Assembly: GCF_039545135.1 (NCBI RefSeq)
Contig: NZ_BAABRU010000010.1
Span: 62,001-126,000, forward strand
Direction of reading: 5' to 3'
DNA: 64,000 nt
DNA from: Herpetosiphon gulosus
GTDB lineage: Bacteria > Chloroflexota > Chloroflexia > Chloroflexales > Herpetosiphonaceae
Numbering within the stretch: position 1 is the first letter of the stretch; every line of letters begins with the position of its first letter. Shown piece by piece: positions 1-8,321 of this stretch. The notes below the pieces were generated by a model. The model saw only the letters and a list, made by a program, of their open reading frames with translations, was not told where the DNA came from and made no database searches. A program made the position numbers and the translations under genes.

Positions 1-1
1 G

Positions 2-1693
2 CAAACGCGTTTCTTGAGCTTGAAGAACTTCGAACGCGAAGCCGGTTTATTGGCCACCCTCAATCATCCAGCCATTCCCAAAGTCTACGACTTCTTCGAG
101 GAAGCAGGCCGCGCCTATCTGGTGATGGAATTAATCGAAGGCCACGACCTTGAAACCGTGCTCGAAAAAGCCAACGGCCCCTTGGAAGAGCAACAAGTTG
201 GGCGTTGGGCGATTCAAATCTGCGATGTGCTGAATTATCTGCATGGCCACGAACCTGAGCCAATTATCTTCCGCGACTTAAAACCATCGAACATGATTGT
301 GACTCCAACTGATCGGATTGTGCTGATCGACTTCGGGATTGCGCGGGTCTTTACCCGCACCGATAAAAAAGGCACGATGATTGGCACGGAAGGCTACTCA
401 CCGCCAGAACAATATCGCGGGATTGCCGAAGCGCGTGGCGATGTTTACGCGTTGGGCGCAACCCTGCACCATTTGCTAACCAACGTTGACCCACGCTTGG
501 AAACCCCGTTTACCTTCGGCGATCGCCCGATTCGCCAATTGAACCCAACCGTTTCGCCAGAAGTTGAAGCGATTGTGATGAAATCGCTGGAATACGATAT
601 GGCTAATCGCTGGGGTTCGGCGGCTGAATTCCAATCGGTGTTATTGAGTGTGCCAGGCTTTGCACCTGCTGGGGTTGCAGTGGCCGCCCCAGCAACTCCC
701 GCCTTTGGGGCGGCGATTCGCCGTGGCGGTAAAAATGCCGAGGTGCTTTGGAAGTTTCGCTGCGAAGATGAAGTGCGTTCATCGCCATTTGTGCGCAACG
801 GCACACTCTATATTGGTTGCTACGATACCAACCTGTATGCAATTGATACCAAGCGCGGCGAATTTCGCTGGAAAAAGCCAACCGAGGGTGGTATCTCATC
901 AACTCCCACGGTTTGGGATGATATGGTGATTGTTGGCTCGGATGATGGCAATGTCTATGCCTTCGATACCCGCGCTGGCACTCAACGCTGGGTCTTTCGC
1001 ACCGAAAAACCAGTGCGCTCCTCGCCGCGGGTGCAAGATCGTTTGGTCTATTTTGGCTCCGACGATTACCACTTGTACGCGGTTGATGCCACCAATGGCC
1101 GCCAAATTTGGCGCTATCGTGGCTGGCAATGGATTCGCTCATCGCCCTGTTTGACCAGTAATATGGTGATTTTTGGCTCTGGCGATGGCAGCATTGTGGC
1201 GCTTGATCTGTTCAAGGGCGGTATTCGTTGGAAGCAAAAACTCCAAGGTGGGATTGTTTCGAGCGCTGCAGCCAATGATAAGATGGTGCTCGTCGGCTCT
1301 ATGGATAATAATCTGCATGCGCTTGACCTTGAAGGCGGTTGGCCGATCTGGAAATTCCGCACCAGTCACTACGTCAATTCATCGCCAATCATCATCGGCA
1401 ATCGGGCCTTTGTGGGCGGGATTGACGGCAATATTTATGCGGTCGATCTTAAAAATGGCAAACAAGTTTGGCAATATAATACTGGAGCACAAATCGTTTC
1501 ATCGCCAGTTGCCGATTCAGGCCGAATCTACATTGGGGCGGCTGATGGCACGGTCTATTGTCTCGATGCTGGCTCGGGCACACCCGTTTGGACCCACACC
1601 TGCGAAGGCCCAATCGTTTCTACTCCAGCGGTTGTCGAAGGGGTTGTCTATATTGGGTCGATGGATCACCAGGTCTATGCCTTACGTGCTTAG
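2..1693 (+). CDS. Ser/Thr protein kinase fused to a C-terminal PQQ/WD-like beta-propeller (5' partial)
   Basis: The gene enters from the left edge: the frame is open from base 2, and the glycine-rich loop and ATP-binding lysine lie outside the window, so the internal TTG at 14 is not the real start. Visible kinase parts are the catalytic loop FRDLKPSN, the metal-binding DFG (LIDFGIARVF) and a PPEQ in place of APE. After a short Ala/Pro linker come about eight repeats of roughly 40 residues (VLWKF, FRWKK, QRWVF, QIWRY, IRWKQ, PIWKF, QVWQY, PVWTH), which should close into an eight-blade propeller. I see no membrane segment between the two parts, so the propeller is probably cytoplasmic, unlike receptor kinases with outside propellers. 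It heads an operon with a PP2C phosphatase, a vWA protein and an FHA protein. It should phosphorylate Ser/Thr; the substrate and propeller ligand are unknown. Confidence 0.93.
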   Translation, partial: QTRFLSLKNFEREAGLLATLNHPAIPKVYDFFEEAGRAYLVMELIEGHDLETVLEKANGPLEEQQVGRWAIQICDVLNYLHGHEPEPIIFRDLKPSNMIVTPTDRIVLIDFGIARVFTRTDKKGTMIGTEGYSPPEQYRGIAEARGDVYALGATLHHLLTNVDPRLETPFTFGDRPIRQLNPTVSPEVEAIVMKSLEYDMANRWGSAAEFQSVLLSVPGFAPAGVAVAAPATPAFGAAIRRGGKNAEVLWKFRCEDEVRSSPFVRNGTLYIGCYDTNLYAIDTKRGEFRWKKPTEGGISSTPTVWDDMVIVGSDDGNVYAFDTRAGTQRWVFRTEKPVRSSPRVQDRLVYFGSDDYHLYAVDATNGRQIWRYRGWQWIRSSPCLTSNMVIFGSGDGSIVALDLFKGGIRWKQKLQGGIVSSAAANDKMVLVGSMDNNLHALDLEGGWPIWKFRTSHYVNSSPIIIGNRAFVGGIDGNIYAVDLKNGKQVWQYNTGAQIVSSPVADSGRIYIGAADGTVYCLDAGSGTPVWTHTCEGPIVSTPAVVEGVVYIGSMDHQVYALRA

Positions 1694-1704
1694 GAGAGTC
1701 CGCC

Positions 1705-2874
1705 ATGGGATTTTTTCGTAAATTATTCGGGCGTACTTCAACTGAGCCAAGCACGCTTGATCCAGTTCCTGTTGCAACCGATCAATCACCTGTTGCTGTC
1801 GCAAGCCCAGCTGCTAGCGAGGCACCAACCGAAACGCCAACCGATGTTGTAGCAGTTGCCTCAACTGAGTTACCAATCGAGCCATTAATCAGCGCAGAGC
1901 CACTTGCCGAATTGCCAGCAGCCCAAACTGCTGGTGCGGTGGCAACCGAACGTTCGCAAAAAACCACTGCGCCACTCGATCCCGAGCAACTGCCCGAGCG
2001 TGATCCTGATGGTACGAATTATCTCGGAACCCGCGATATTAGTGCTGCGCCGATCGTTGCTAAAGCGGTCTCAACCCGTGGGCTAGCCAGTTGGGCCGCC
2101 CGCGATATTGGCCGAATTCGCCGTAACAATCAAGATAGTGTTTATACTGGATTGATGAGTTTGCCCGATGGTGAACACGATATCAGCGTCGGCCTGTTTG
2201 TGGTTGCCGACGGCATGGGCGGCCATGAAGGCGGCGAAATCGCCTCACGCCGAGCGATCGAAACCGTGATGATCGCGGTGTTGGAGCAAATGGCCTTACC
2301 AGCTATGGCCGATGAAGATCCTGGTAACCCACTGCCATTGCTGCTGATGAGTGCGGTGCAAGATGCCAACACCCGCATCTGGAACGAAGCTCAATCGCGG
2401 GGCACAGATATGGGCACGACCTGCACTGCCGCCTTGTTGGTTGGCGATGGCTTGTATATTGCCCATGTTGGCGATAGCCGTCTGTATGCCATGAGCGATG
2501 GCAAACTCCGCCTGATCACCGCTGATCATTCTACTGTGGGGCGCTTGATTGCGATGGGCCAATTGACCGAAGAAGAAACTCGCAATCATCCGCTGCGCAA
2601 CCAACTCTATCGCACCGTTGGCCAACATCCGGAAATCCAAGTCGATTCAATCTACCAAAGCCTTGAGGGTATCAGCCATTTGTTATTGTGTAGCGATGGC
2701 TTATGGAGTATGGTTGACGACGATGAGATGGCGGCAATCATCAACGAAACGCCATGGCCGCAAGATGCCTGCCAGCGTTTGATTGCCCGCGCCAACTTAG
2801 CCGGCGGCGAAGATAACATTAGCGCGGTGGTTGTTTCATTGCCACCCTTGCAAGGCCAAGGAGCGCTCCGATGA
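1705..2874 (+). CDS. PP2C-family Ser/Thr protein phosphatase
   Basis: 389 residues from the ATG at 1705, which follows the kinase stop by 11 bases. A longer frame upstream overlaps the kinase and is rejected. The N-terminus MGFFRKLFGR is a short basic/aromatic amphipathic stretch, followed by about 110 residues of low-complexity Ala/Pro/Thr/Glu linker. The PP2C domain shows the metal-binding motifs in order: NNQDS, VADGMGGHEGG, AHVGDSRLY, CSDGLWSM and GGEDNISAVVV. It is a metal-dependent phosphatase expected to reverse the action of the neighbouring kinase. The stop overlaps the next start (ATGA, 2871-2874), suggesting translational coupling. The N-terminal stretch may dock it to the membrane, which is inference. 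Confidence 0.95.
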   Translation: MGFFRKLFGRTSTEPSTLDPVPVATDQSPVAVASPAASEAPTETPTDVVAVASTELPIEPLISAEPLAELPAAQTAGAVATERSQKTTAPLDPEQLPERDPDGTNYLGTRDISAAPIVAKAVSTRGLASWAARDIGRIRRNNQDSVYTGLMSLPDGEHDISVGLFVVADGMGGHEGGEIASRRAIETVMIAVLEQMALPAMADEDPGNPLPLLLMSAVQDANTRIWNEAQSRGTDMGTTCTAALLVGDGLYIAHVGDSRLYAMSDGKLRLITADHSTVGRLIAMGQLTEEETRNHPLRNQLYRTVGQHPEIQVDSIYQSLEGISHLLLCSDGLWSMVDDDEMAAIINETPWPQDACQRLIARANLAGGEDNISAVVVSLPPLQGQGALR

Positions 2875-4142
2875 GTACCCAAGCAATGGTTCAACTGCGC
2901 ATTACTCCTGGGCGACCAGCAGTTGCCCAAAGTAACGATCCGCAAATTGTTTATTTGTTGGTCGAAGCCTCGCCTGCTGGCATTCCCGATGCCGATTTGG
3001 CGATTCCAGTCAACCTTGGTTTTATTGTTGATCGTAGCTCTTCGATGCGCGGCGAACGGCTTTACCAAGTTAAAGAGGCTTGTAATAACGTCGTCAATCA
3101 GCTTAATCGCCAAGATTATTTCTCGGTGGTGTCGTTCAACGATCGAGCTGAAGTGGTTGTGCCCTGCCAACGCCCCAACGATAAAGACCAAATCAAACGC
3201 GCGATTGGCATGATCGAGGCCAAAGGTGGCACTGAAATGGCCACAGGCATGATGATGGGCTTGCAGGAAATTTCACGCCCCATGATGAGTCGTGGCATCA
3301 GCCGCATGGTTTTATTAACCGATGGCCGTACCTATGGTGATGAAAGCCGCTGTGTCGAAATCGCGCGGCGTGCTCAATCCAAAGGCATCGGCATTACAGC
3401 CCTTGGCATTGGCGACGAGTGGAATGAAGATTTACTCGAAACAATCGCCTCAGCCGAAAACAGCCGTACCGAATATATCACCAATGCTCAGCAAATTGTC
3501 AACGTTTTCTCCGAGGAGATCAAACGTTTGCAAAATGTGATGGCGCATAAAGTTGAAATACGCTTCCATCTGCACCCGCAGGCTGAAATTCGCTCGCTGT
3601 TTCGGGTGCGCCCATTTATTGCCGCACTCACCCCACAGTTGCACAACGAAACTCTTTGGCGCATGCCACTGGGCGAGTGGGTTGGCCGCGAAGATCAAAT
3701 CTTTTTATTGGAGCTGGTCGTGCCGCCACTGCCAGCAGGCAACCAAACGATCTGCCGGATCGAGATGTTTTACGAAGTGCCCAGTATCAGTAGTCAGGCC
3801 TTGCAAACCAAGGTTGATGTGCAACTGCCGGTGCGGCCTGCCGACCAAATTCGGCCTGATGTTGATGGTGTGGTCAAACATTGGCTCGAACGTACCGTGG
3901 CCTATCGTTTGCAAGCCTCAGCCTGGCAACATGTTGAGCAAGGCAACATCGAAGAAGCTACCAAAAAGTTACGCATGGCTGGCACGCGCTTGCTCGAATC
4001 GGGCCAAACTGATCTCGCCCAAACCGTTCAAGAAGAGGCCACCCGCCTGTTGCGTAGCGGCACAACCAGCGACGAAGGTCGCAAACGGATTAAATACGGC
4101 ACCCGTGGCTTGGTCGCTCGCGAACGGGGCGGAGAGCAATAG
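2871..4142 (+). CDS. von Willebrand factor A (vWA) domain protein
   Basis: 423 residues. The vWA domain spans roughly residues 40-230 and carries a complete MIDAS metal site: DRSSS (D-x-S-x-S) near residue 50, a Thr in KGGTEMATG, and an Asp in LLTDGRTYGDE. The C-terminal 190 residues are beta-rich, then helical with many charges, ending in a basic tail. There is no signal peptide or membrane segment, so it is likely cytoplasmic. vWA proteins of this type act as metal-dependent protein-binding scaffolds. Its position between a PP2C and an FHA protein suggests it organises or is regulated by the phospho-signalling module. The start overlaps the phosphatase stop by four bases. Confidence 0.93.
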   Translation: MSTQAMVQLRITPGRPAVAQSNDPQIVYLLVEASPAGIPDADLAIPVNLGFIVDRSSSMRGERLYQVKEACNNVVNQLNRQDYFSVVSFNDRAEVVVPCQRPNDKDQIKRAIGMIEAKGGTEMATGMMMGLQEISRPMMSRGISRMVLLTDGRTYGDESRCVEIARRAQSKGIGITALGIGDEWNEDLLETIASAENSRTEYITNAQQIVNVFSEEIKRLQNVMAHKVEIRFHLHPQAEIRSLFRVRPFIAALTPQLHNETLWRMPLGEWVGREDQIFLLELVVPPLPAGNQTICRIEMFYEVPSISSQALQTKVDVQLPVRPADQIRPDVDGVVKHWLERTVAYRLQASAWQHVEQGNIEEATKKLRMAGTRLLESGQTDLAQTVQEEATRLLRSGTTSDEGRKRIKYGTRGLVARERGGEQ

Positions 4143-4151
4143 GAAGTTGTT

Positions 4152-4670
4152 ATGATTAAGTGTCCAGCGTGTGAAACCGAAAATTTACCAGGCACCTTCT
4201 TTTGCGTTGATTGTGGCTCGTCATTTTTGCCCTCGCGCATCCGTGAAACCACTGCCTCACTCGGCGCAGCAACCATGGCGGGTGGCTCTGGTAATTTAGT
4301 CATTCCGCCACCAGCGCCTCCGCGTGATACGGCGATCCCAGTGTTGCGGGTGGTGATTCTCAATAGTGGGCGCAAACTTGGCTTCAACACCAACCAACCA
4401 ATTGTGATCGGTCGCCAAGATAGCAAGGGCAGTTTTTACCCTGATATTGATCTTTCGACCGATGGCGGTTTAGAGGCTGGCGTTTCACGTCGCCATGCAA
4501 TTATTCGGATTCAAAGCGCCAATGTTTGCACGCTCGAAGATTTAGGTAGCTCAAATGGCACCTTTATCAACCGTGAAAAGCTGGCTGCCAATAGCCCTAA
4601 AGCCCTGCGTCATGGTGATGAAGTGCGTTTGGGCAATATTCTGTTACGAATTGAATTGACTAGCCAATAA
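4152..4670 (+). CDS. Zinc-ribbon plus FHA domain protein
   Basis: 172 residues. The N-terminus has a double-cysteine zinc ribbon (CPAC and CVDC, residues 4-20), then a Pro/Ala linker, then a forkhead-associated domain from about residue 65 to the end. FHA hallmarks are present: VIGRQD, SRRHA and the SSNGT loop, which together read phosphothreonine in partner proteins. This is the natural reader of phosphorylation made by the kinase at the start of the operon. It starts nine bases after the vWA stop. The partner cannot be told from sequence. Confidence 0.94.
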   Translation: MIKCPACETENLPGTFFCVDCGSSFLPSRIRETTASLGAATMAGGSGNLVIPPPAPPRDTAIPVLRVVILNSGRKLGFNTNQPIVIGRQDSKGSFYPDIDLSTDGGLEAGVSRRHAIIRIQSANVCTLEDLGSSNGTFINREKLAANSPKALRHGDEVRLGNILLRIELTSQ

Positions 4671-4698
4671 GTGTTGTAGCTGATTGAAGGAGTTTTTA

Positions 4699-4950
4699 AT
4701 GGGTACACGGGTAGTAATTTTGCACTTGAGTGGTGAAGATCCGATTATTGCTGAGATGGAAGAAGATCCCCAGCCAACGGATGCCTTTATTCGGGTCAGC
4801 AATATGCGCCGTCGTGATGGCAAAGATGTGCCCTACATTGCGGGTGGGGTGCAATCAGTGATTTACCCATGGCATCGGGTAACGTTTATCGAAATGATGG
4901 TCAGCGAAGAAGAACGTGGCAACGTCATCGACTTCTTCCGCGACGCATAA
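4699..4950 (+). CDS. Small conserved-looking protein ending the kinase operon
   Basis: 83 residues. The start at 4699 is chosen because AAGGAG (4686-4691) sits seven bases before it; an in-frame ATG at 4684 lacks a ribosome site. The protein (MGTRVVILHLSGEDPIIAEMEEDP...) is acidic and mixed alpha/beta without a signal, membrane segment or known catalytic motif. I do not recognise a family. The GEDP and 'YPWHRVTFIEMM' stretches suggest a small beta-barrel or Sm-like fold, but that is a guess. It lies 28 bases after the FHA gene and before a strong terminator, so it belongs to the phospho-signalling operon. Confidence 0.8.
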   Translation: MGTRVVILHLSGEDPIIAEMEEDPQPTDAFIRVSNMRRRDGKDVPYIAGGVQSVIYPWHRVTFIEMMVSEEERGNVIDFFRDA

Positions 4951-4974
4951 ATTTCGTCCAAATCAGACAATGAC

Positions 4975-5024
4975 AATCCCTTGGCACTGACTTCGATCAT
5001 CGTAGAAGCCAGTGCCAAGGGATT
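4975..5024 (+). terminator. Terminator of the kinase operon
   Basis: A long inverted repeat: AATCCCTTGGCACTG pairs perfectly with CAGTGCCAAGGGATT, extended by CTTC/GAAG after one mismatch, around a ten-base loop. It lies 24 bases after the last gene of the operon. The following T-run is imperfect (TTCTTAAC), so it may work through stem strength or also protect the mRNA end. Confidence 0.75.
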
Positions 5025-5081
5025 CTTAACGATTGTTAATCCTAGTTTCTCATTTTTCACAGAGCGCAAAAGTGGCTGTGG

Positions 5082-5087
5082 TATAAT
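5082..5087 (+). promoter_or_regulatory. Possible -10 box of the RodZ-like gene
   Basis: A perfect TATAAT lies about 180 bases upstream of the chosen start of the RodZ-like gene, after the previous terminator. No good -35 is visible at normal spacing; TTCACA at 5056 is 20 bases away. The interval 4951-5266 otherwise holds only the operon terminator and a long presumed leader. Confidence 0.4.
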
Positions 5088-5266
5088 GCGCTGTGGCTGA
5101 GGCAAGCATGGCTTGTTTCTTACGGACATTCGTCCGATTGGGCCCAGTTATAGTGAACATGAGATTGCTTGGTGGCAGCGTTGCCACAACTGCACCTTCA
5201 TCCACTCCGTTCCCCATGGACGAATACCAGCATGCAGACAACCATCATCATGGCACAAGGCAAAGC

Positions 5267-6067
5267 ATGACAAACGCTGGACAAAACAGATTAGGCCTTC
5301 GATTTCGCGAAGCCCGTGAAGCCCGTGGCATTTCACTGGCTCAAGCTTCAAGTGAAACCCGAATTATCCAACGCTATTTGGCGGCCCTCGAAAATGGTGA
5401 ATATCATCATCTGCCGGGCGATGTTTATGCCCGTGGTTTTATTCGCAATTATGCTCAATATTTGAATCTGCCCGCAGATGAGTTGATCGATCTGTATCGG
5501 ATTGAGCGTGGTGCTTCAACCCCGATTCGGATTGTGCCAGCAGCAGTGCCACCCCGTCGGAACACGATTTTTCTGCCCAGTCTTTGGACGGTCATTTTGG
5601 TGGTGCTGGCATTGGTCGTAATTGGCTATCTGACGCTGAATGCGCTTGGGTTTACGACACTCAATAGTAATGAAGGCACTGGCGGCGCAACCGCAACTTC
5701 AATGATTGCAACTCCAACCTTATTGCCAACCCCAACCGCTCAACCAACCAATCCCGATGGTTCTGTCCCATCGCCAATCAATCCATTGGCAACCCCAACG
5801 GTTACTGTAACTCCAACGCAGGATGTGCCAGTCCAGGTTGTCTTGCGAATTGATGGCGGTTCGTCGTGGTTGCAGGTGTTGGTTGATGGCCAAAATACGA
5901 TTGAAGGGATTCAAAATAACGGCTGGACGCAGACGTTCTCGGCGCAGCAAACGATTCAGGTTAAGGCTGGTAACGCTGCCGTGGTCGAGGTGATTCACAA
6001 TGGCAAGCCGCCAGTCCGGATGGGTGCACCCAACCAAGTTGTTACCACCATCTATACGCCTAACTAA
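5267..6067 (+). CDS. RodZ-like helix-turn-helix membrane protein
   Basis: 266 residues from ATG 5267, preceded by AAGG at 5257-5260. An in-frame ATG at 5216 would add 17 mostly His/Gln-rich residues and cannot be excluded. Residues 1-80 form an HTH domain of the Cro/RodZ type (LGLRFREAREARGISLAQASSET; a 'GDVYARGFIRNYAQYL' block typical of RodZ). Next are a basic linker, one membrane helix (about 103-125), a Thr/Pro linker, and a C-terminal beta domain resembling DUF4115. In other bacteria RodZ links MreB to the cell wall machinery; no mreB is in view, and in a filamentous Chloroflexota the partner may differ. Confidence 0.85.
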   Translation: MTNAGQNRLGLRFREAREARGISLAQASSETRIIQRYLAALENGEYHHLPGDVYARGFIRNYAQYLNLPADELIDLYRIERGASTPIRIVPAAVPPRRNTIFLPSLWTVILVVLALVVIGYLTLNALGFTTLNSNEGTGGATATSMIATPTLLPTPTAQPTNPDGSVPSPINPLATPTVTVTPTQDVPVQVVLRIDGGSSWLQVLVDGQNTIEGIQNNGWTQTFSAQQTIQVKAGNAAVVEVIHNGKPPVRMGAPNQVVTTIYTPN

Positions 6068-6148
6068 GCTTGCTGAATGTTGTTGGTAATTCTTGGGGTA
6101 TAGTTAAGCCTGCATTCGCAAATCTAGCAAGCATATGGGGAGGCTTTT

Positions 6149-6643
6149 GTGGCTGAATTTAGTTTTGATGTGGTTTCAGATTTTGATCGTCAAGAGTTGA
6201 TTAATGCGGTTGATCAAACCAAACGTGATGTTGGCACACGCTATGATTTGAAAGATACAAATAGCGAAATTACGCTTGGTGAGAAAGATATTACAATTGT
6301 GACCAGCAGCGAATTGGCATTAAATGCAGTTCGCGATTTGCTCGAAACCAAGGCTTTACGGCGGAATCTCTCAATCAAAATGTTCGATTTTGGCGAGCCA
6401 GAGGAAATTGGCGGCATGAAGATTCGCCAAGTTATTACCTTGCGCAAAGGCATCGCTGACGATATTGCCAAGAAAATTCAAAAATTGATTAAGGCCGAGG
6501 TTCCCAAGGCTCAAGCTCGTATCCAAGGCGATTCGTTGCGGGTTTCATCGAAGAGCAAAGACGAATTACAAGCAGTGATGGCTTTGCTGCGCGAACGCGG
6601 CGACGATTTCCCATTACCATTGCAATTCAACAATTATCGCTAA
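6149..6643 (+). CDS. yajQ: YajQ/UPF0234 family nucleotide-binding protein
   Basis: 164 residues, the usual length for the family, starting at GTG 6149 with GGAGG upstream. The N-terminus FSFDVVSDFDRQELINAVDQT, the middle 'SIKMFDFGEPE' and the C-terminus (RVSSKSKDELQAVMALLR) are family signatures. YajQ proteins are small cytoplasmic two-domain proteins; some bind cyclic di-GMP and act with transcription factors, others were found to bind tRNA or GTP. The role here is not determined by context: the gene stands alone, with a GC-rich hairpin after it. Confidence 0.93.
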   Translation: MAEFSFDVVSDFDRQELINAVDQTKRDVGTRYDLKDTNSEITLGEKDITIVTSSELALNAVRDLLETKALRRNLSIKMFDFGEPEEIGGMKIRQVITLRKGIADDIAKKIQKLIKAEVPKAQARIQGDSLRVSSKSKDELQAVMALLRERGDDFPLPLQFNNYR

Positions 6644-6655
6644 AAAATCGAATGC

Positions 6656-6760
6656 CCTCACAAGGGTAGGTTTTGTAAGCATGGATTGGGATCACCACCC
6701 TTCCGTCCTGCCTTGAGGCGGGAGACGCAGGGGGCTTTAATCCCCCTGCACCCCCTCAAG
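6656..6760. repeat. Intergenic repeat region with a strong hairpin
   Basis: The gap 6644-6876 between two convergent genes begins with the short element CCCTCACAAGGGTAGGTTTT (6656 onward), seen in variant form near 48243 and reversed near 35005. A perfect 8-bp GC stem follows (GCAGGGGG 6727-6734 with CCCCCTGC 6742-6749), probably acting as a terminator. No gene is visible in the gap. Confidence 0.6.
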
Positions 6761-6876
6761 GGCAATCAGGGTCTGGCAGAAATCTACTGATGAACCAGAG
6801 ATTTGGTGGTTCGTAGCGGAAATCTACGCTTTTAAGCATTCCCTTGCCTGCTGGGCGGGTGAAGGCGTGGGGTTGC

Positions 6877-7917
6877 TTACATGGTAATTGTGCGTTGTTC
6901 AGCAACGCTTTGCTCAGCCAACTCAATTAGCCGAATCACCGCTTGGGCTTGGCTCGCCTGAACGATTAGCTCAGCCTCGCCTTGAATGGCTTGAGCCACA
7001 TTCTGATAATAGGCCGGATACTTGCCTGCGATAGTTTCGACTGTGCCACGCAAGGCTAAACCATTCAGCTCAGCATTGAGTATACCCCAATCTGTCGCTG
7101 GTTCTTGACCCCAATCTGGGCTATTTGGCGCTTGGCCTGCTTTCAAAGCTGCTTCTTGGGGATCAATGCCATATTTGATCCATGAGCCATTTGTGCCATG
7201 GAGACTGAAGCGTGGCCCCAATTCGCGCACCAACATGCCTGCTTTGAGCGTGACGTGCAGCTCAGCATAACCCAAGCGCAGATCAAAATAATCGACAGTT
7301 TGCGCACCCTCGCGTTGCTTGGCAAGCTGGGCCGTGATCGATTGGGGCATTCCAAACAACATCAAGACTTGATCGATTAAATGTGCGCCGAGATCATACA
7401 GAATGCCACTGCCTTGGCTAGCTTGCTCACGCCAAGCCCCTTGTTTTAGTTGTGGTCGATAGCGATCATAATGGCATTCGTAGCTGACCAAACGCCCCAA
7501 CCAGCCTGCCTGAATCACTGCTTGAGCGGTTAAAAAATCGCCATCCCAACGCCGATTGTGAAAGACGCTCAGCACGCGTTGCCGCTGTTGTGCCAAGCTC
7601 ATTAATTGATCAGCCTGTTGACTATTGAGGGTAAATGGCTTATCAACCACCACATGTTTGCCTGCGCTCAAGGCTTGGGCCGCTAAGTCGGCGTGGGTTT
7701 GATTGGGTGTGGCGATCACCACCAACTCAATCGCGGGATCAGCCAACGCCTCAGCTAGATCGCTCACGATTTGGACATGGGGATAGCTGGTGCGGGCGCT
7801 TTGGCTGCTACGTTGAACGATCGTATGTAAATTCAAGCGTGGTTCGGCCATAATGAGCGGGGCATGAAACACTTGGCTGGCCATGCCAAAACCCACTAAA
7901 GCCAGATTAATCGGCAT
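6877..7917 (-). CDS. Gfo/Idh/MocA-family NAD(P)-dependent oxidoreductase
   Basis: 346 residues. The N-terminal Rossmann fold begins INLALVGFGMASQVFHAPLI, with the family EKP-like lysine in VVVDKPFTLN near residue 98. The C-terminal domain carries GSGILYDLGAHLIDQVLMLFG, in which Asp and His belong to the active site of this family. The HAPLI stretch and overall pattern resemble YdgJ-like members that oxidise sugars or inositols. The substrate is unknown. It is transcribed away from the tRNA-Glu, and no sugar gene is on the same strand next to it. Confidence 0.93.
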   Translation of the reverse strand: MPINLALVGFGMASQVFHAPLIMAEPRLNLHTIVQRSSQSARTSYPHVQIVSDLAEALADPAIELVVIATPNQTHADLAAQALSAGKHVVVDKPFTLNSQQADQLMSLAQQRQRVLSVFHNRRWDGDFLTAQAVIQAGWLGRLVSYECHYDRYRPQLKQGAWREQASQGSGILYDLGAHLIDQVLMLFGMPQSITAQLAKQREGAQTVDYFDLRLGYAELHVTLKAGMLVRELGPRFSLHGTNGSWIKYGIDPQEAALKAGQAPNSPDWGQEPATDWGILNAELNGLALRGTVETIAGKYPAYYQNVAQAIQGEAELIVQASQAQAVIRLIELAEQSVAEQRTITM

Positions 7918-7982
7918 AAATAACTCCTAATGTGCTAATGACTAGCTTAATCATAGCCATTTTTACGCCTTGGGAGCAATAT

Positions 7983-8011
7983 TTGACAAAATACGCCGTT
8001 ACGAGTAGAAT
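7983..8011 (+). promoter_or_regulatory. Promoter of tRNA-Glu
   Basis: A perfect -35 TTGACA (7983-7988) and a -10 TAGAAT (8006-8011) are separated by exactly 17 bases. Transcription would begin near 8018, about 14 bases before the mature tRNA. Confidence 0.85.
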
Positions 8012-8031
8012 ACTCAAGCCCTAAACCAAAC

Positions 8032-8108
8032 GGCGCATTCGTCTAGCGGCCTAGGACGTCACCCTTTCAAGGTGAAGATCACGGGTTCGAATCCCGTATG
8101 CGTCACCA
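8032..8108 (+). tRNA. tRNA-Glu (anticodon TTC)
   Basis: A full cloverleaf is visible. The acceptor GGCGCAT (8032-8038) pairs with ATGCGTC (8098-8104). The anticodon stem TCACC/GGTGA encloses the loop CTTTCAA, with TTC at 8066-8068. The T arm is ACGGG TTCGAAT CCCGT, followed by discriminator A and an encoded CCA. It reads GAA/GAG codons. Confidence 0.98.
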
Positions 8109-8111
8109 TTT

Positions 8112-8145
8112 GCACTCACTGTCCACGCAGTGGGTGCTTTGTTTT
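8112..8145 (+). terminator. Terminator of tRNA-Glu
   Basis: Stem GCACTCACTG/CAGTGGGTGC (ten pairs including one G-U) with loop TCCACG, followed by TTTGTTTT, directly after the tRNA. Confidence 0.9.
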
Positions 8146-8175
8146 AACTCCTATAACACTCCATTTAACCAAAAC

Positions 8176-8205
8176 TTGACAATTCTTAATCGAATATGGT
8201 ACTGT
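8176..8205 (+). promoter_or_regulatory. Possible promoter of the sugar ABC operon
   Basis: A perfect -35 TTGACA (8176-8181) is followed 18 bases later by TACTGT (8200-8205), a weak -10. The leader to the start at 8322 would be about 110 bases. A weak -10 would fit a controlled operon, but no operator palindrome is clear. Confidence 0.5.
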
Positions 8206-8321
8206 CTGTATTACTAAATCCAATGAAATAATAAAGTTTATTCAATCCCCACTACATTACCGCCCGCGTTATCGTCGATTAAAACGTCAACAATCCGCAG
8301 CGTCCTAGACAGGAGTGTGTT

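Noticed and set aside
14-16. TTG at 14 as the kinase start
   Set aside because: The frame is open to the window edge and the N-terminal lobe of the kinase would be missing, so the gene begins upstream.
603-1142. Minus-strand frames inside the kinase gene and similar shadows elsewhere
   Set aside because: They arise from the base pattern of the real genes, have no start signals and show no recognisable protein features.
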